A DNA stretch of 39,711 bases from Chara braunii (lineage: Eukaryota > Streptophyta > Charophyceae > Charales > Characeae): positions 94,468 to 134,178 of the forward strand of contig BFEA01000401.1 in the NCBI GenBank assembly GCA_003427395.1. The letters are read 5' to 3'. Of this stretch, positions 20,440-31,239 are shown in pieces (the first letter of the stretch is position 1; the number at the start of each line of letters is the position of its first letter). The notes beneath the pieces were generated by a model. The model made no database searches and was not told the DNA's origin. It was given only the letters and a program-made list of their open reading frames with translations. Position numbers and translations under genes: made by a program.

Positions 20440-21180
20440 GCCCATTAAGGGCCGGCCAGGTGTAGCACTTTAAAGCAAGCTACTCTACCCCTGCTCCCTG
20501 TTCCCTCTTGATGATCTTCATTATGTCCTTTGAGCAGGGTGAAGATCTGAGCACATGGCATTTGCTCAACACTTGGAGTACGTCTCTGTGCCATATCATG
20601 CTCTGGCTGCCTCAGCATAAAGCCAGACATTGACATGCGGATGGGACTCGAGCACGGAGGGCATCACCAATGGCCGCGCCTCTACAGGAGTGTTAGCAGG
20701 GTCGAAATACAGTCTGACTTCGCCAATCCATCCGTCCACGTTGTGCTTACCTGGAAACTTCTCATGTGCCTTTACCCTCTTGACCATTGGCTGCTAAGCA
20801 ACTTTGGCCTCAACATTTGAGGAGGTATTTGGGTCAGTGGTGATGACTTTAGAGGACAGAGGGTCAGGTGGAGGGTCTGCAGCATTTGCAACAGAGGCAG
20901 CGGCTATCTGTGGCTGGTTAGCAGGTTGTGTTGCTCCAAACTCAACAATCTGGTGCGCCTTTAGTAAGTCCTGCTCTTGCAGAACCACTTGCACAGTTCT
21001 TTGATCTTCTGCATTCTCTAACGCTGTGTTGTCCAACCTAGACCAGATAGTGAGAATGAGCTCATAGGTATCTGTTGCGTATTTGCTCACTCCTTGGCAC
21101 AAAATGTCCTGAGGTCTGGAATGTCAGTGTTTATAGAATGACGGCCTTTCAGACCGCTCCCGCCTCCTCGGCGTGCTCTC
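20440..21180 (-). pseudogene. gag: Ty3/gypsy gag fragment
   Basis: About 165 minus-strand codons are readable through one in-frame TAG (20794-20796). The part after it, KFPGKHNVDGWIGEVRLYF then PVEARPL, fits the conserved core of Ty3 Gag proteins (F-G, WL-type and YF positions followed by a short helical region). The part before it is Ala-, Pro- and Asn-rich, as Gag N-termini often are. Frames break below about 20596. Gag forms the particle around the RNA. No zinc knuckle or protease follows: a retroelement tail and a LINE replace the rest. Family assignment is moderately sure. Confidence 0.6.
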
Positions 21181-21848
21181 TCTTTAATTCCCCTTCTAAT
21201 TGTTCCAATTCCTGATGAAGGGTGTCCCCTCTTATTCTCAATGGATTAGTTTTCCATCCCACACCAGGGGAACTCTCAACAAGGTCCCCGTAATGTTAGA
21301 AGTTAGATCTATGGGCGTAGTGTTGTCTTTTCCTCCTTTCTCTCTTTCTCGGACTCCTCTCTCGTCTCTCTTTCTCGGATTTGATAATGTGTGTGTCTAG
21401 CAATAGGCTCTTCCACACAAGAGTTCAAATGAGCCAAAGTAGAAAAAGGAAGATAGAATGCTTCTTGCTGGAGCACCGACTAGTTCAGATGGAGGTAACT
21501 CAAAAAAACAGTGTGTGATCAACAAAAATATGTAGAGCCCCCACCGTCCAGACCAATCTCTCCTTACTTTCAACACTTACCACCCATGTGGGGTGCTGAG
21601 AAGATTATCCAGTCTCCAATGGCTGAACTCTGTTGAAAGATCCGGTGAGTATGCAAGTAGTATGTACCTTAGATCCTCCCTCCAGCCCACATTCAGCCTC
21701 GACAAGGTTTAATCACCCCCTTAGTAAGTGCGTCCTTGCCTAATCATTCACCAAGTGCAACCACTCATAGCAACTGACTTTGGAAAGATCACAAACTGTG
21801 GAAACGAATGCAAGAGAATGCTTGGTGAGATGGGCGAGGAAGATCAAA
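21181..21848. other. no recognisable gene
   Basis: Possible 5' leader or flank of the gag fragment. There is a CT-rich patch near 21330-21375. Nothing else recognised. Confidence 0.4.
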
Positions 21849-22682
21849 TGTAATGACCCGCCAAACCACAGGCTGAGAACACTGCTGATTTCTGGGATTT
21901 GCCGCTGGAATGTACGCCTTGCTGAGATTCCCGCATTCTGCTGTGATTTCTAAGTCTGTGTTTGTGTGTGGGCCTGCTGGTCTGCGTGCCTGTCTGAGTG
22001 CTTGTCGGCCTGAGTGGTGTGTGACCCGCAAGGGTACTTGTTGGTTGAGAGGCCCCACAGGGCCGGTACTTACCTGTGGGCGTGACTTTGAGGGTTGCAG
22101 CGGGGAAAAACACTCAAGTAGCAGGTAGGCCGGTAGTGTCGGGTACTGGAGGCCGAGCAGAAGAAGACAAAAGTTGGCATTTTTAGAGGCCCAGTAGCGG
22201 TAGGTTAGAGATAGGCCGGTACCAGTCCAAGTAGCCTGAGTCAAGGGCCTGTACGGGTGATATCAGAGCCTGCAATCATGTTTCCCTCCGAAAGGGAGGC
22301 GGTACCGGTTATTGGGAGGCCGGGAGGCCTAGGAAGTCACCGCCCAAGAGGCAAGTAGGCCGCTATATCTTCAGGAGGAGCAAGCAGCTCCTCCTCATTT
22401 GCGGTGTGCAAGGATTGGCGACATACTGCTGGAGCCAAGCGCTGGACTTGGAAGCACTGCCTGGAGGAGGAGAGCAGTTGGGCGCTCCGCCTGGCTATGG
22501 CGAGCAGCCCAGCCTGAGGAGGGGGAAGAAGGGGGCGAAGGAGGAGAGCGGCGAGGTACCTACCTGGCTATGGTGGACACCATCGTCATCACCTTGACAG
22601 GCGCTGCATCTGGAAAGCCCCAGTTGGGGTAGTGCCACACCAAGGAAGCTCGAGGCAGAGTCAGGCGTGGCAGCTTAGTGAG

Positions 22683-22776
22683 CAGCGGCATAGCTGCTTT
22701 GTGTTGTCCTTTGGACAGGAGGGCAGCGCCATAGCTGCCTTGGGTTGTCCTTTGGACAGAAGGACAGAGCCCTTAG
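22683..22776. repeat. short tandem duplication inside the LTR
   Basis: Two units of about 43 bp share GCCATAGCTGC-like starts, TTGT.TTGTCCTTTGGACAG and AGG.CAG. The TCCTTTGGACAG core is itself nearly palindromic. Confidence 0.8.
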
Positions 22777-23001
22777 AAGTCCGCCATAGCCAAGACATGT
22801 GAGAGGAGGGAGAAGGGGGAGCCATGGCAATGGTGGACCTGTTGTTGTGTCAGCAGGAAGAGGGAACTTCGGCTATTGATTCTGGTTCATCCAGTCATTG
22901 TTATTATTATTATTGGAAGAAGAATAAGATTGGAGAAGTGAAGGAGAAGGAGGAAGGTGGAGAGAGAAGGGGGACTTGTCAGTGGTCTTGCTGGTGTACA
23001 G

Positions 23002-23061
23002 CTTCTTCTTCTTCTTCTTCTTCTTCTTCTTCTTCTTCTTCTTCTTCTTCTTCTTCTTCTT
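23002..23061. repeat. (CTT)n microsatellite
   Basis: About 20 CTT units inside the solo LTR. In element-reverse sense this is (AAG)n, matching the tracts at 12940-12990 and 23924-23955 in the other family C copies. Confidence 0.97.
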
Positions 23062-23172
23062 TCTCTCGTCTTTGGTCTCTATCTCTTTGCATGTGCTTTC
23101 ATTTCTTTCGCAATTGGGTGGCATTGTCTTTCCTTGTGAATTTTCACTTTGGAAGTGACCAGGATCGTAACA

Positions 23173-23794
23173 CAAATGACAAAAACAATGTGCAGACAGA
23201 ACAGAACTCATCAACGTTCATACATACATCCATTCGGGCATGACACACCACACAACCATCCATACTGGCCATCCACTGGTCATGGGGGCACTTAATCACT
23301 TCAGAGCAGAAAGTCACACCTCCCTCTACTATGTCCTGACTGCTCACGACTAATGGGTTTTCCTAACAACTACAGTGCACCAAGACTAGTCGGAACTCCT
23401 GCATGCCAACACTGCATCGCACACTGTCGGCAGGTCCTTGAAGGCTCTTCTGTCTCTTGATGCTCCTGTAGCTATGGCTTCTGCATCCTTCACAGTAGAA
23501 GCAGTCTTGTAGGTGAACCCCATGTCTCCTTAAATGCCCTGCACATCTAGAAGCGTCCTTTTGCCCCTCTCCTCTCATACTCAACTCATATTCACCTCTT
23601 TTATCACCTCACCACCATAATGCCTCAAACCTTACACTAATTTGATCTTCAGCTCAGATTTGGGTTGGTGCAGCTTCCCATCTTCTCGCCACCACACTCT
23701 GGCTCTCTCCAGCCCTATCTGAGATTAACTTGCCCTCATCATCTTGGTTAGGGTCAGTGCAGCTTGATCGCCTCTTGCCAGCATGTAAGGCAAG
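23173..23794. other. no recognisable gene; possible internal leader of a Ty3 element
   Basis: Only short open frames. The upper part follows the primer-binding site on the minus strand and may be a 5' leader, but no gag is readable. Confidence 0.4.
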
Positions 23795-23806
23795 CTCTGA
23801 TATGAA
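23795..23806 (-). promoter_or_regulatory. primer-binding site, initiator tRNA-Met type
   Basis: On the minus strand the sequence TTCATATCAGAGC starts 2 bp after the LTR end. The known plant site is TGGTATCAGAGC; 10 of 12 positions agree. Reverse transcription would start here from a host tRNA. This orients the adjacent LTR as a 5' LTR on the minus strand. Confidence 0.6.
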
Positions 23807-23808
23807 TT

Positions 23809-24772
23809 TGCTATGATCCTGCTCATTTTACAATCCAGAGCTCAATTCTGAGACAGTGCAATTCATTGCAACTCAAATAGAAGAAGAATGAGTCAAGGAC
23901 AGAAATGGATGGAGGAAAGAAGAAGAAGAAGAAGAAGAAGAAGAAGAAGAAAAAGAACACAAGTCGGAACCAATGTCATCTCCCTCCCTATATCACCACA
24001 CCTTCAACCTCTGTCACCATAGCCCGGCTGGAAGGTCTTCTCCCTCCACCTCCATAGCCTAGGGCTTCTCCTACCTCTCCCTATTACTCCACAGCCATGG
24101 ATGCTGTCTACTTCACCCTCAAGCTCCATCTTCACCCGCAGGAGCTCTGCCAACCTCTCCCTCTGGGTGGAGCAGAAGCATGACTGCTTGGCAAGGGAAT
24201 GAGAGATCTGCTGCACTCATTCCATTGAATGAGATACTTCGGCTGCCTGCCATCGATTACCTCTTGGCCAATCACTATCTGCATCCACTCGGCCTGCCTT
24301 GGGTGCACAAGGCCTACTGGGTGTTCCCCCTTTGGGAGGGAACATCGTTGCAGACTGATATCTCCCTATAGACCCTGAACTGGGACTTCTACCAGCCTAC
24401 ATTCAGGTTTTGGACCATCATTACCTGCTGGATGTCTACCGGGCCCTTTCTGGCCCAACCGACTTACCGGAGAATCCCTACTGGACTCTAACAAATTCTA
24501 CTTTTGTCCCTGGCCGCTACTCTGCTCCCAATATGTCCCTCCGGCTAGCTTCCCATCCTGTCCCAGAGCCAACCTTCTACTTTGCTCCTGTTCGAGGCGC
24601 AGGACAGAACATGGCCAACGAAGTTAGCACGTGGACTCAGAGCGTGCGACATACTCACATTAGTGGCAGATCACATACTTGAAAAACACAGCAGAACAGA
24701 CTCAGAATCAGATTCCTTAGCAATCGGATTAAAGCATGAGCATTTTAGGCTGCAATTGTGTGAGTCATTGTA
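23809..24772 (-). mobile_element. probable 5' LTR (family C, copy 2)
   Basis: On plus it begins TGCTATGATCCTGCTCA and shows the family C order: ACTCAAATAGAAGAAGAA, an AAG tract, CGGAACCAATGTCATCTCC, then CCATAGCC at 24017 and 24052. The proposed far end is GAGTCATTGTA (24762-24772), like AAGTCATTGCA in family A but with a TG-to-TA change in element sense. That end is an inference. Open frames at 24180-24680 lie inside it and are treated as non-coding. No internal coding sequence follows the primer-binding site. Confidence 0.55.
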
Positions 24773-25739
24773 CTATGCTGGAGTAAGAGATGAAGGGAAA
24801 GACATTTGAACAACGAGTACAACACGGAGGCGAAAGGGATTTAAGTGCTCACCAGGTTATCTAGGGCAATCTTTGAAAGTTTCACGAGCGTGGGATCACT
24901 TGCCCTTCTCCTCTGGACTAGCGTTGAAACCTCCTTAAGCCTGGGACCAAATCAATCAAAGAAAGGGAATCAGGAAATAATACTGACACAAAGGACCTTT
25001 TGCACCACCAGTACATGGCCCCAGCCGACTTGAGAATCACGATTGAGCCTCTCCGAAACAATCGGGGGCTCGGGGCAACCAAACCAAAATGGCTGGCGGC
25101 GCCACCCAAAACTAAAACAAAAACGCCGCAGTGGCATTTCGGCAAAGCTTGGCACGCAGTGGGAATCTGCCCCGTACAAAAGAGGCACAAATGTACAGGT
25201 CATTTAAACTGATTCTTTTTCTTTTCTTTTTATGCCTATAATTCTGGTCATATACATTCAGGATGGGGCATAGTTGCAGTCAGATCCACCCCCATAACTC
25301 CTGGTGTGATTTGCAACCTCCTCCAGCCTGGAACCAAGTCAAGCAAACAAAACAGATCATGTGATAATACTCGCACAAGAACCTTTTCATGAATTCTGGC
25401 TGTAAATCTCGTTAGCTATATCCAGGATGGGTTGTAATTGTAGGCAGAATCTGAATCTGTCAGATATACCCATGAAAAATCTAGCGTGCTTGAGTATGCT
25501 CTCGAAACAAAACTGCAGTTGAGTTCTTTTTCGTTTCTGTAATGAAATTGGGGAGCAATTCAAGGAACGGATACAAACAACAATCCAGCATTTGAATGAC
25601 CTCCCTACGCGCAAGTAGTTCATCAAAATTATGAGAAAGGATTTTTTCGGAGTAAAGGAATGCAATACACAAGGAAGCCTAAGCAACAATTTATCCAATT
25701 CAAAAGAAGATACGGTGGAAAGACGCTCGTAGGAATGTT
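24773..25739. repeat. non-coding stretch with diverged tandem repeats
   Basis: Two unit types repeat. One (24925-25010, 25309-25394) shares AACCTCCT..AGCCTGG.ACCAA, ATAATACT, ACA.A and CCTTTT. The other (25238-25300, 25395-25460) shares ATTCTGG, CAGGATGGG and AGTTGCAG-type words. At 25238-25460 they alternate with a period near 157 bp. No gene recognised. Confidence 0.55.
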
Positions 25740-28623
25740 AGAGTAAAAATAACGTAATACTTGCAGCCAAGAAGTCTAACGAGTATTTTAAATTAATTGC
25801 CAAAAACAGACATGCATAGGAAATAGAGTTACAGGAACAAATTCTTTACTACGAACAATATGATCAACCTGATGTGATTCCCCAACCGGTTGACATTATG
25901 AGTCTAAAGAATCGGCTACTCACCTTTACTCAACAACGTTGGCAAGGTCATTTAATTAGAGGCAAGCTTACCAAGCATCGGCAGAGGGTCAGATGGACAC
26001 CTCTTTTTTGCGCTTGCGCAGACAAGGGCTAGGAGATCGAATATAGAAAAGGCTTGGTGGACCCACTCACACCCCCTTAGGAGGGCCCAATCACTTCGGC
26101 CAGTAGTCTTAAGGTAGCATATTATTTCCTTAAAGATCTCTTTGTCTCTAGGGTGGATGTGTTTGAAGCTGATCTTGTCATGCAAGACTTTCTGGCGCTC
26201 CTCACACAATCACTTTCCCGGGAACAGAGGGAAGGATTGGAAAATCCAATAACTACGGATGAAATTTGGACAAACTTGTTACAAATGGAGGAGGATAAGA
26301 CCCCAGGTGTGGATGGTCTACTCAAGGAATTTTGGGAGATCATGTGGCCTACCTTCATAGAGGATGTTATGGAATACTACAGGCAAATTCAGGCCTCTAG
26401 TCATAAAGGTGTGTGCATATCCTACACTCTAATGCTGCCACAAGAGTCCAGGTTATGCTCTCCCTGAGATTCGTCTGCAGAGATCGGTGCGACAAGGGGA
26501 CCCATTAACACCTTTTCTTTTTTTGATCATTATGGAAGTATGAGGGGTCAATATCCATCACAATCCTAATATTCAGCGTCTCCAAATCTTAGGAATTCCT
26601 GAGGAGGCAATACCTATTGACTACATGTTTGTCGATGACCTAACTATTATGATGGAGGCATCCAAGTAATTTCGAGGAAATTAAAGCATTAATGGACCAG
26701 TTCTATCAAGTATCAGATATGGTGGTCAATTTGGGGAGCCAAACACAGGGATGGTGGATTCATTCCGAAGGGGATCGTCCCCCAGAGAGACCGGGAGTTA
26801 AGGCTCGAATTAGGGTATTGGGGGTACTTTTCACAGCACAAGGGACACCTAATACAAATGATTTATGGATCTTTACTCCGACATTGAAAAAAATGGAGTA
26901 AAGGAAATCAACATACATCTTTGTTTGGCCACGCACTTCTCATCAACAATGTGGTGTTAGCCTCTATATGGTATAAATCAGTCATATGACATATGGTCAT
27001 TAAGTAAAATTCCTTCCAAGGATTTCAAGAGGCAACTCACTGTGTTTCTTTGGCGAGGAGCTAGTGAGTCCCTTCATTTGATCCCTATAGTAGTTTGGCC
27101 TACCCTTATTCAACCGAAAGTCGAATGTGGGTTGAGGATTTTGAACCCAACAATACAGTGTCAAGCATTGTGCTTCAATGGTTAAAAACTTTGATCTTTG
27201 TAACCGATCTCCGATGGCAAGCGCTGGAACAAATTCGTAGATTGACCCTTATTTCTAAAGACGACGTCCATCCTCTTACCTGGGTGGAGGATCGTTTTTG
27301 GTGTATACCTTGTGCACATTCCCTTTCTCGTAACGGAGGAGAGAGGGTGAGATTAGGAAGCACTTTGTTTTGGATAACTTCTAGAGTCTAGACAATATTA
27401 TTGAAAACATGGTATAAGTTTCCATTTCCTAATAAAGTCTCTCCTTCGAGGTATGAAGAAATTTTTCGGCAAGTTGAACCCATTTTTCGTAACCGTTGGA
27501 TCACTGATCCTAGTGGGAGTGTTTATATTAATTCCGATCCCCCCTCGTCTACCTGAGTTAAAAATGGTATTATGCGAATCAAGGAGATCCGGTTACAAAA
27601 AAATGGAAATCAGTGGAACGACTAAAGAAGGAAATTAAGTATGCACATAACCTACAAGACAATTTTGATCGAATTATTTCCTGCCTTCGTTTGGCATGTT
27701 TGGTTGCATTGAAGAAGAGTCCAATGTTCATGGAAGTCAGGTATGCGGCTATAGGCCCAATGAAACTAAGGTGGTGGGTCAAGTAATAGATATTCACCCA
27801 GATGCGGCATTAGTTAATTTATTTCTGCTCCACCGGGGTCATTCATTGTCACAAGAAGAACAAGATAGCGTTTTTTTTTTTCCATTCAACTCCCTCTATA
27901 GGATACGAGTGTTGTATTCTTCATCCTCTAAAGGTTGGCGGGTATATTATCCAGATCCCCTTATTCTCAAACTTTTTTTTTTGGTCCTGTCAATTGGGTT
28001 TGGAATAAGCCACAAAAGTTGCAGACTTTGACAGTCAAGGCATCTTATCACAAATTACAACCAAAGGTGGATGCACCTGCTATAATGCAAGATCGTTGGG
28101 CTCGTCATCTGAATATCTATTTAGATTTTCTTAAACATGTTCGGTGGTGCAAAGGTTTTAAGGAGCAACCGACTAAGTTCGCCTCGCTGCAATGGCAGAT
28201 TTATCATCGGTGTTTACTAGTGAATGACTGGTTAATAGATCATTCATCCTTACACAACGAGGGTTGACACTACCTTGGTGTCAAACCTGTATTGAAGTTT
28301 TTCCAAGCAGAAAAATCAAAGACACCATTGAACACCATTTTTTGGAATGCCCGGGGTCCAAGTTGCTATGGAGGCAATGGGACTATGTATGGAATAGACT
28401 AACAGGGTTGGACTGGCGGGCACTACTTTTGGGCCATTGGAATCCATATACGCAAGAGTTGTCGGTCTTGCAACATAACTTGTTTAATTTAGGAAGGAAA
28501 GTGGTGTTGTGGGTGTTATGGTATAAATGGTGTGTTCACACAAGGGAGAAAGTGAGAATAGATTGTCAGGAAGTTTCAGATCTCATACAACAGTTTATCC
28601 AAACGGAAATCCGGGCTCACTAG
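25740..28623 (+). pseudogene. LINE ORF2, 5'-truncated with internal deletion
   Basis: Pieces appear in order on plus: the endonuclease-RT linker (SLKNRLLTFTQQRWQGH), the RT start (KTPGVDGLLKEFW, near 26300), RT motif B (RQGDPLTPF, 26490), the active-site motif FVDD (26628-26639), thumb (FLWRGAS near 27043) and the zinc-finger region (ASLQWQIYHRCLLVNDWL, WCQTC, IEHHFLEC). It ends with a TAG at 28621-28623. RT motif A is missing: motif 0 and motif B are only about 60 codons apart, while the LINE at 36 kb has about 125 codons to motif A alone. Multiple frameshifts. The zinc-finger part is close to those at 4.2 and 11.7 kb. Confidence 0.87.
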
Positions 28624-29221
28624 GTCAAAACTAAATCGAAATTGCAAACTCTTCACAAGAAAACAGACATCAAGAAAAAAATTTAGAAGTTCACACTCGA
28701 CTGGTTGGGGGATGCCTTAGGGGAGAGACTGGGGGATGTATTTTGGCCAGGAGGGGAAGGGGATAAGGTCTCTTTTAAGAGGGACTATCATATTACTTTC
28801 CAAGACTGGTTCAAAGTCCAGCCAGGAGCTTCATTGAGGTCTCCAGAATTGTTTCCTGATCCCTTCCCCCCATCCGAGCTTGCCTCGGCAGATCTACAAT
28901 AGTATGGTAGGGCGGGTTGAGTGTTCATCTTAAAGTGTTTGCTGCTAGGGGTAAAGGGGTATCAGGAGGACTTTTTGTAGTATGAAGAAGTGGCACACCA
29001 TTTATGATCTTTACTATTTATATGTTAAACATCAGGGACGCTAGACCCGTTTCAAGCAAGTGCTACTCCCCACCAATAAGTTGGAGTCACTCGCGGTTCT
29101 GTTAGGGGTGGGTGCTCTTATCACCATCCTTAACAGAGGCAGCATGCGTTTTTATTGTAGTTGCGGCGCACCTCGGTGCGCGGATTTGCGCACGCGCAGC
29201 GCACCGGAAAAATTAAGGTCC
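28624..29221 (+). repeat. LINE 3' untranslated region with tail motif
   Basis: About 400 bp after the LINE stop lies the two-hairpin motif (29035-29088). Hairpin 1 is GCTAGA...TCAAGC with one mismatch. Hairpin 2 is ACTCC...GGAGT, a compensated version of GCTCC...GGAGC elsewhere. This ties the dispersed motif to this LINE family. Further GC hairpins (GCGCACC-TC-GGTGCGC near 29166) and a short A-run (29221-29229) follow and may be the end of the element. Confidence 0.6.
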
Positions 29222-31239
29222 AAAAAAAAAGAGAGAAAAGTAGGGGTTTTGTAATTTCCTACGGCACCCCCCTCAGAAAAAATGTTCAACTCGCCACACG
29301 AGTTCGGAAACTGTCCTCGCCCTTGGCCCGAAAAAAAAAATTCTAGGCAAGGGCTGCCCAATTTTGAATTCTACAGGCCCCTCCCCCAAAATTTTCAAAA
29401 TCACGGATTATGAAAATAGGGCTCATTAATCATTCGGAGACGCAAGCGCCGAACCGGTTAGCGTTAACGCAACGCACCAGCGCCAATTCACAGGCCAGCG
29501 CCACGGTAACTTTTTCTCGCACCACGGAACCCCTGTGCCGCACACGTACACATGCGTGATTCATTGCTTCGATTTCGTAAAGGACGAGTGGTCGAAAGTG
29601 GCGGGAACTTCATAGCCATACCACGCCACGCCTCAGGGCGTGGCCTCCAAGAGCAAGGCATGAACACGAGTGGTGAATGAGAGGAGGGGAGGTAGAGAGG
29701 GGAAGAGTTAGTACGCGGAAAGGAGAGGAGAAGTAAGAGAAGTTACTAATACCAGAAGAAAGGACCACATTCGCCTCAATTCAAACAAGACAAAAGGTCG
29801 CCCAAAGTCGGAAAAAGACAGACAACGAACGTGAGCTACAGTAAGTGCGCGAGAGAACTCACTGCGGACGAGAAAGACCAAGAGATAAGGAGAGGGAAAC
29901 AATCATCACAAGACGTCACGCTCACGGGCGGGACGCCCCAGTTCTGGACAAGGAGGATAAATATTCAAGAGAAAAGACGAGAGGGGTAAAAGATCGTATC
30001 GGGAAGAAGGGGAAGGAGGAGGAAGATTACTAAGTTTGGAAAAAGACAGAGGTAAGGCACAAATCAGGAGAAGAGGGTCGAACACAACTACCAAAGAGGA
30101 AGAGGGAGGCGAAGACAAGATCAACAAGGAAAGTTCCAAACAAGGGAGAAATACAAGAACAACATACATCCAAGATTGCAATCATATCGACTTGCAAGGT
30201 GTGATCAACCCCCCTCCAGAGAATACAGGTAAACCTCTCAAACTACTCTGCATCCTATAACCAGCGAACACAAGCGATAACCAGCGGACAAAACAAGGAC
30301 AAAACAAGCACGAGCTTTCAAGCAGACTGAAACACTAGTCATCGAGCTATCATAAACGTTAGAATTTCGTTTGTCACTAAAGTCCAACTCGAATCGGGTT
30401 AAGTCCAAACACCAAGGCGTCATCCACCCCCTCCACACTTCTACCCTTTCTCCCCATATCCCCGCTCTACTTCCATCCTCCTACCCCATGCCCAGTGTCT
30501 CCCTAGACCTCACCACCCGACTCCTCGCTCAGACAACCCCCAACCCCGCCCTAGATCCGGATCTCTCGCCTGACTCCACTCCCACCCGATAGCCCAACCC
30601 GATCCCCAGCCCAAACATAGCAATCAGTTCATTCCCCTCCTCCCCCCTCCCCTCTCACCTCCCCCCTTTCCCCCTAGTCTTTCTAGTACCACTTATTTCT
30701 CACCCTCGCCTCCCACCTCTCCTCCTATCCTCATGCCCTGCGCTCATCAATCCCCCGCTATCCCCGCGACCAAATTCTCTTCGTCTACCCATCCTCACTC
30801 TAACAAACCAAGCACCATTACCCCTCACCAGACTCACTCATTAACAAACCCCGAAACTACCCTCTCCATCGTACTTTCATATTTCGCCACTTACCATCCC
30901 ACCCCTTCCCACTCTTATTATTATTCATTATTTATACCATTATTGCAATTAAAGTTATTATTAATTCCTACAATAGGATAACCAGTAATACCGTGACTCC
31001 TGTCGAGCTCATTTCATTACCCTTTTACTTCCACTTTCGCGACCACAGTTGCAATATTTCTCACAAATTTAGTAACTCCACTTTTCCCCCCACTGTCGAC
31101 TACCTCTTCCAACACGACCCCGATCGCCTCAACTCGCTCATGTGACTTCTCCAGGAAAGCAGACTCGACCCAACTAGAAAACAACCCAAAGCATAGCCTC
31201 AGCGTCTGTCCCGCTAGTTGTAAACATAGTGTTGCTTGA
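29222..31239. other. CpG-rich then strand-asymmetric non-coding DNA
   Basis: 29430-29640 is rich in CG dinucleotides and holds the palindrome GCGTTAACGC. 29640-30130 is strongly purine-rich on plus. 30420-30930 is strongly pyrimidine-rich. The open frames follow composition (Glu, Lys and Arg in the first, Pro, Ser and Leu in the second). The later part may be the 5' untranslated region of the following LINE. No gene recognised. Confidence 0.6.

Larger units (their letters stand above)
21849..23172 (+). mobile_element. solo LTR (family C, copy 3) with target duplication
   Basis: It starts TGTAATGACCCGCC and ends GGATCGTAACA, matching in element sense the TGCAATGAC and TTCATAACA ends of family A and the reversed ends of the other C copies. 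It is flanked on both sides by CAAA (21845-21848 and 23173-23176), a 4-bp target-site duplication. It contains GGCTATGG twice and CCATAGCC once, a (CTT)n tract at the position of the AAG tracts in the other C copies, and a small duplication near 22.7 kb. A primer-binding-site-like word (TGATATCAGAGC, 22258-22269) lies inside, which a plain solo LTR should not have. Confidence 0.7.

Noticed and set aside
23809-24776. Target duplication for the family C LTR copy 2
   Set aside because: Flanks AATT and CTAT do not match. A 5' LTR would not show one next to its internal end anyway.
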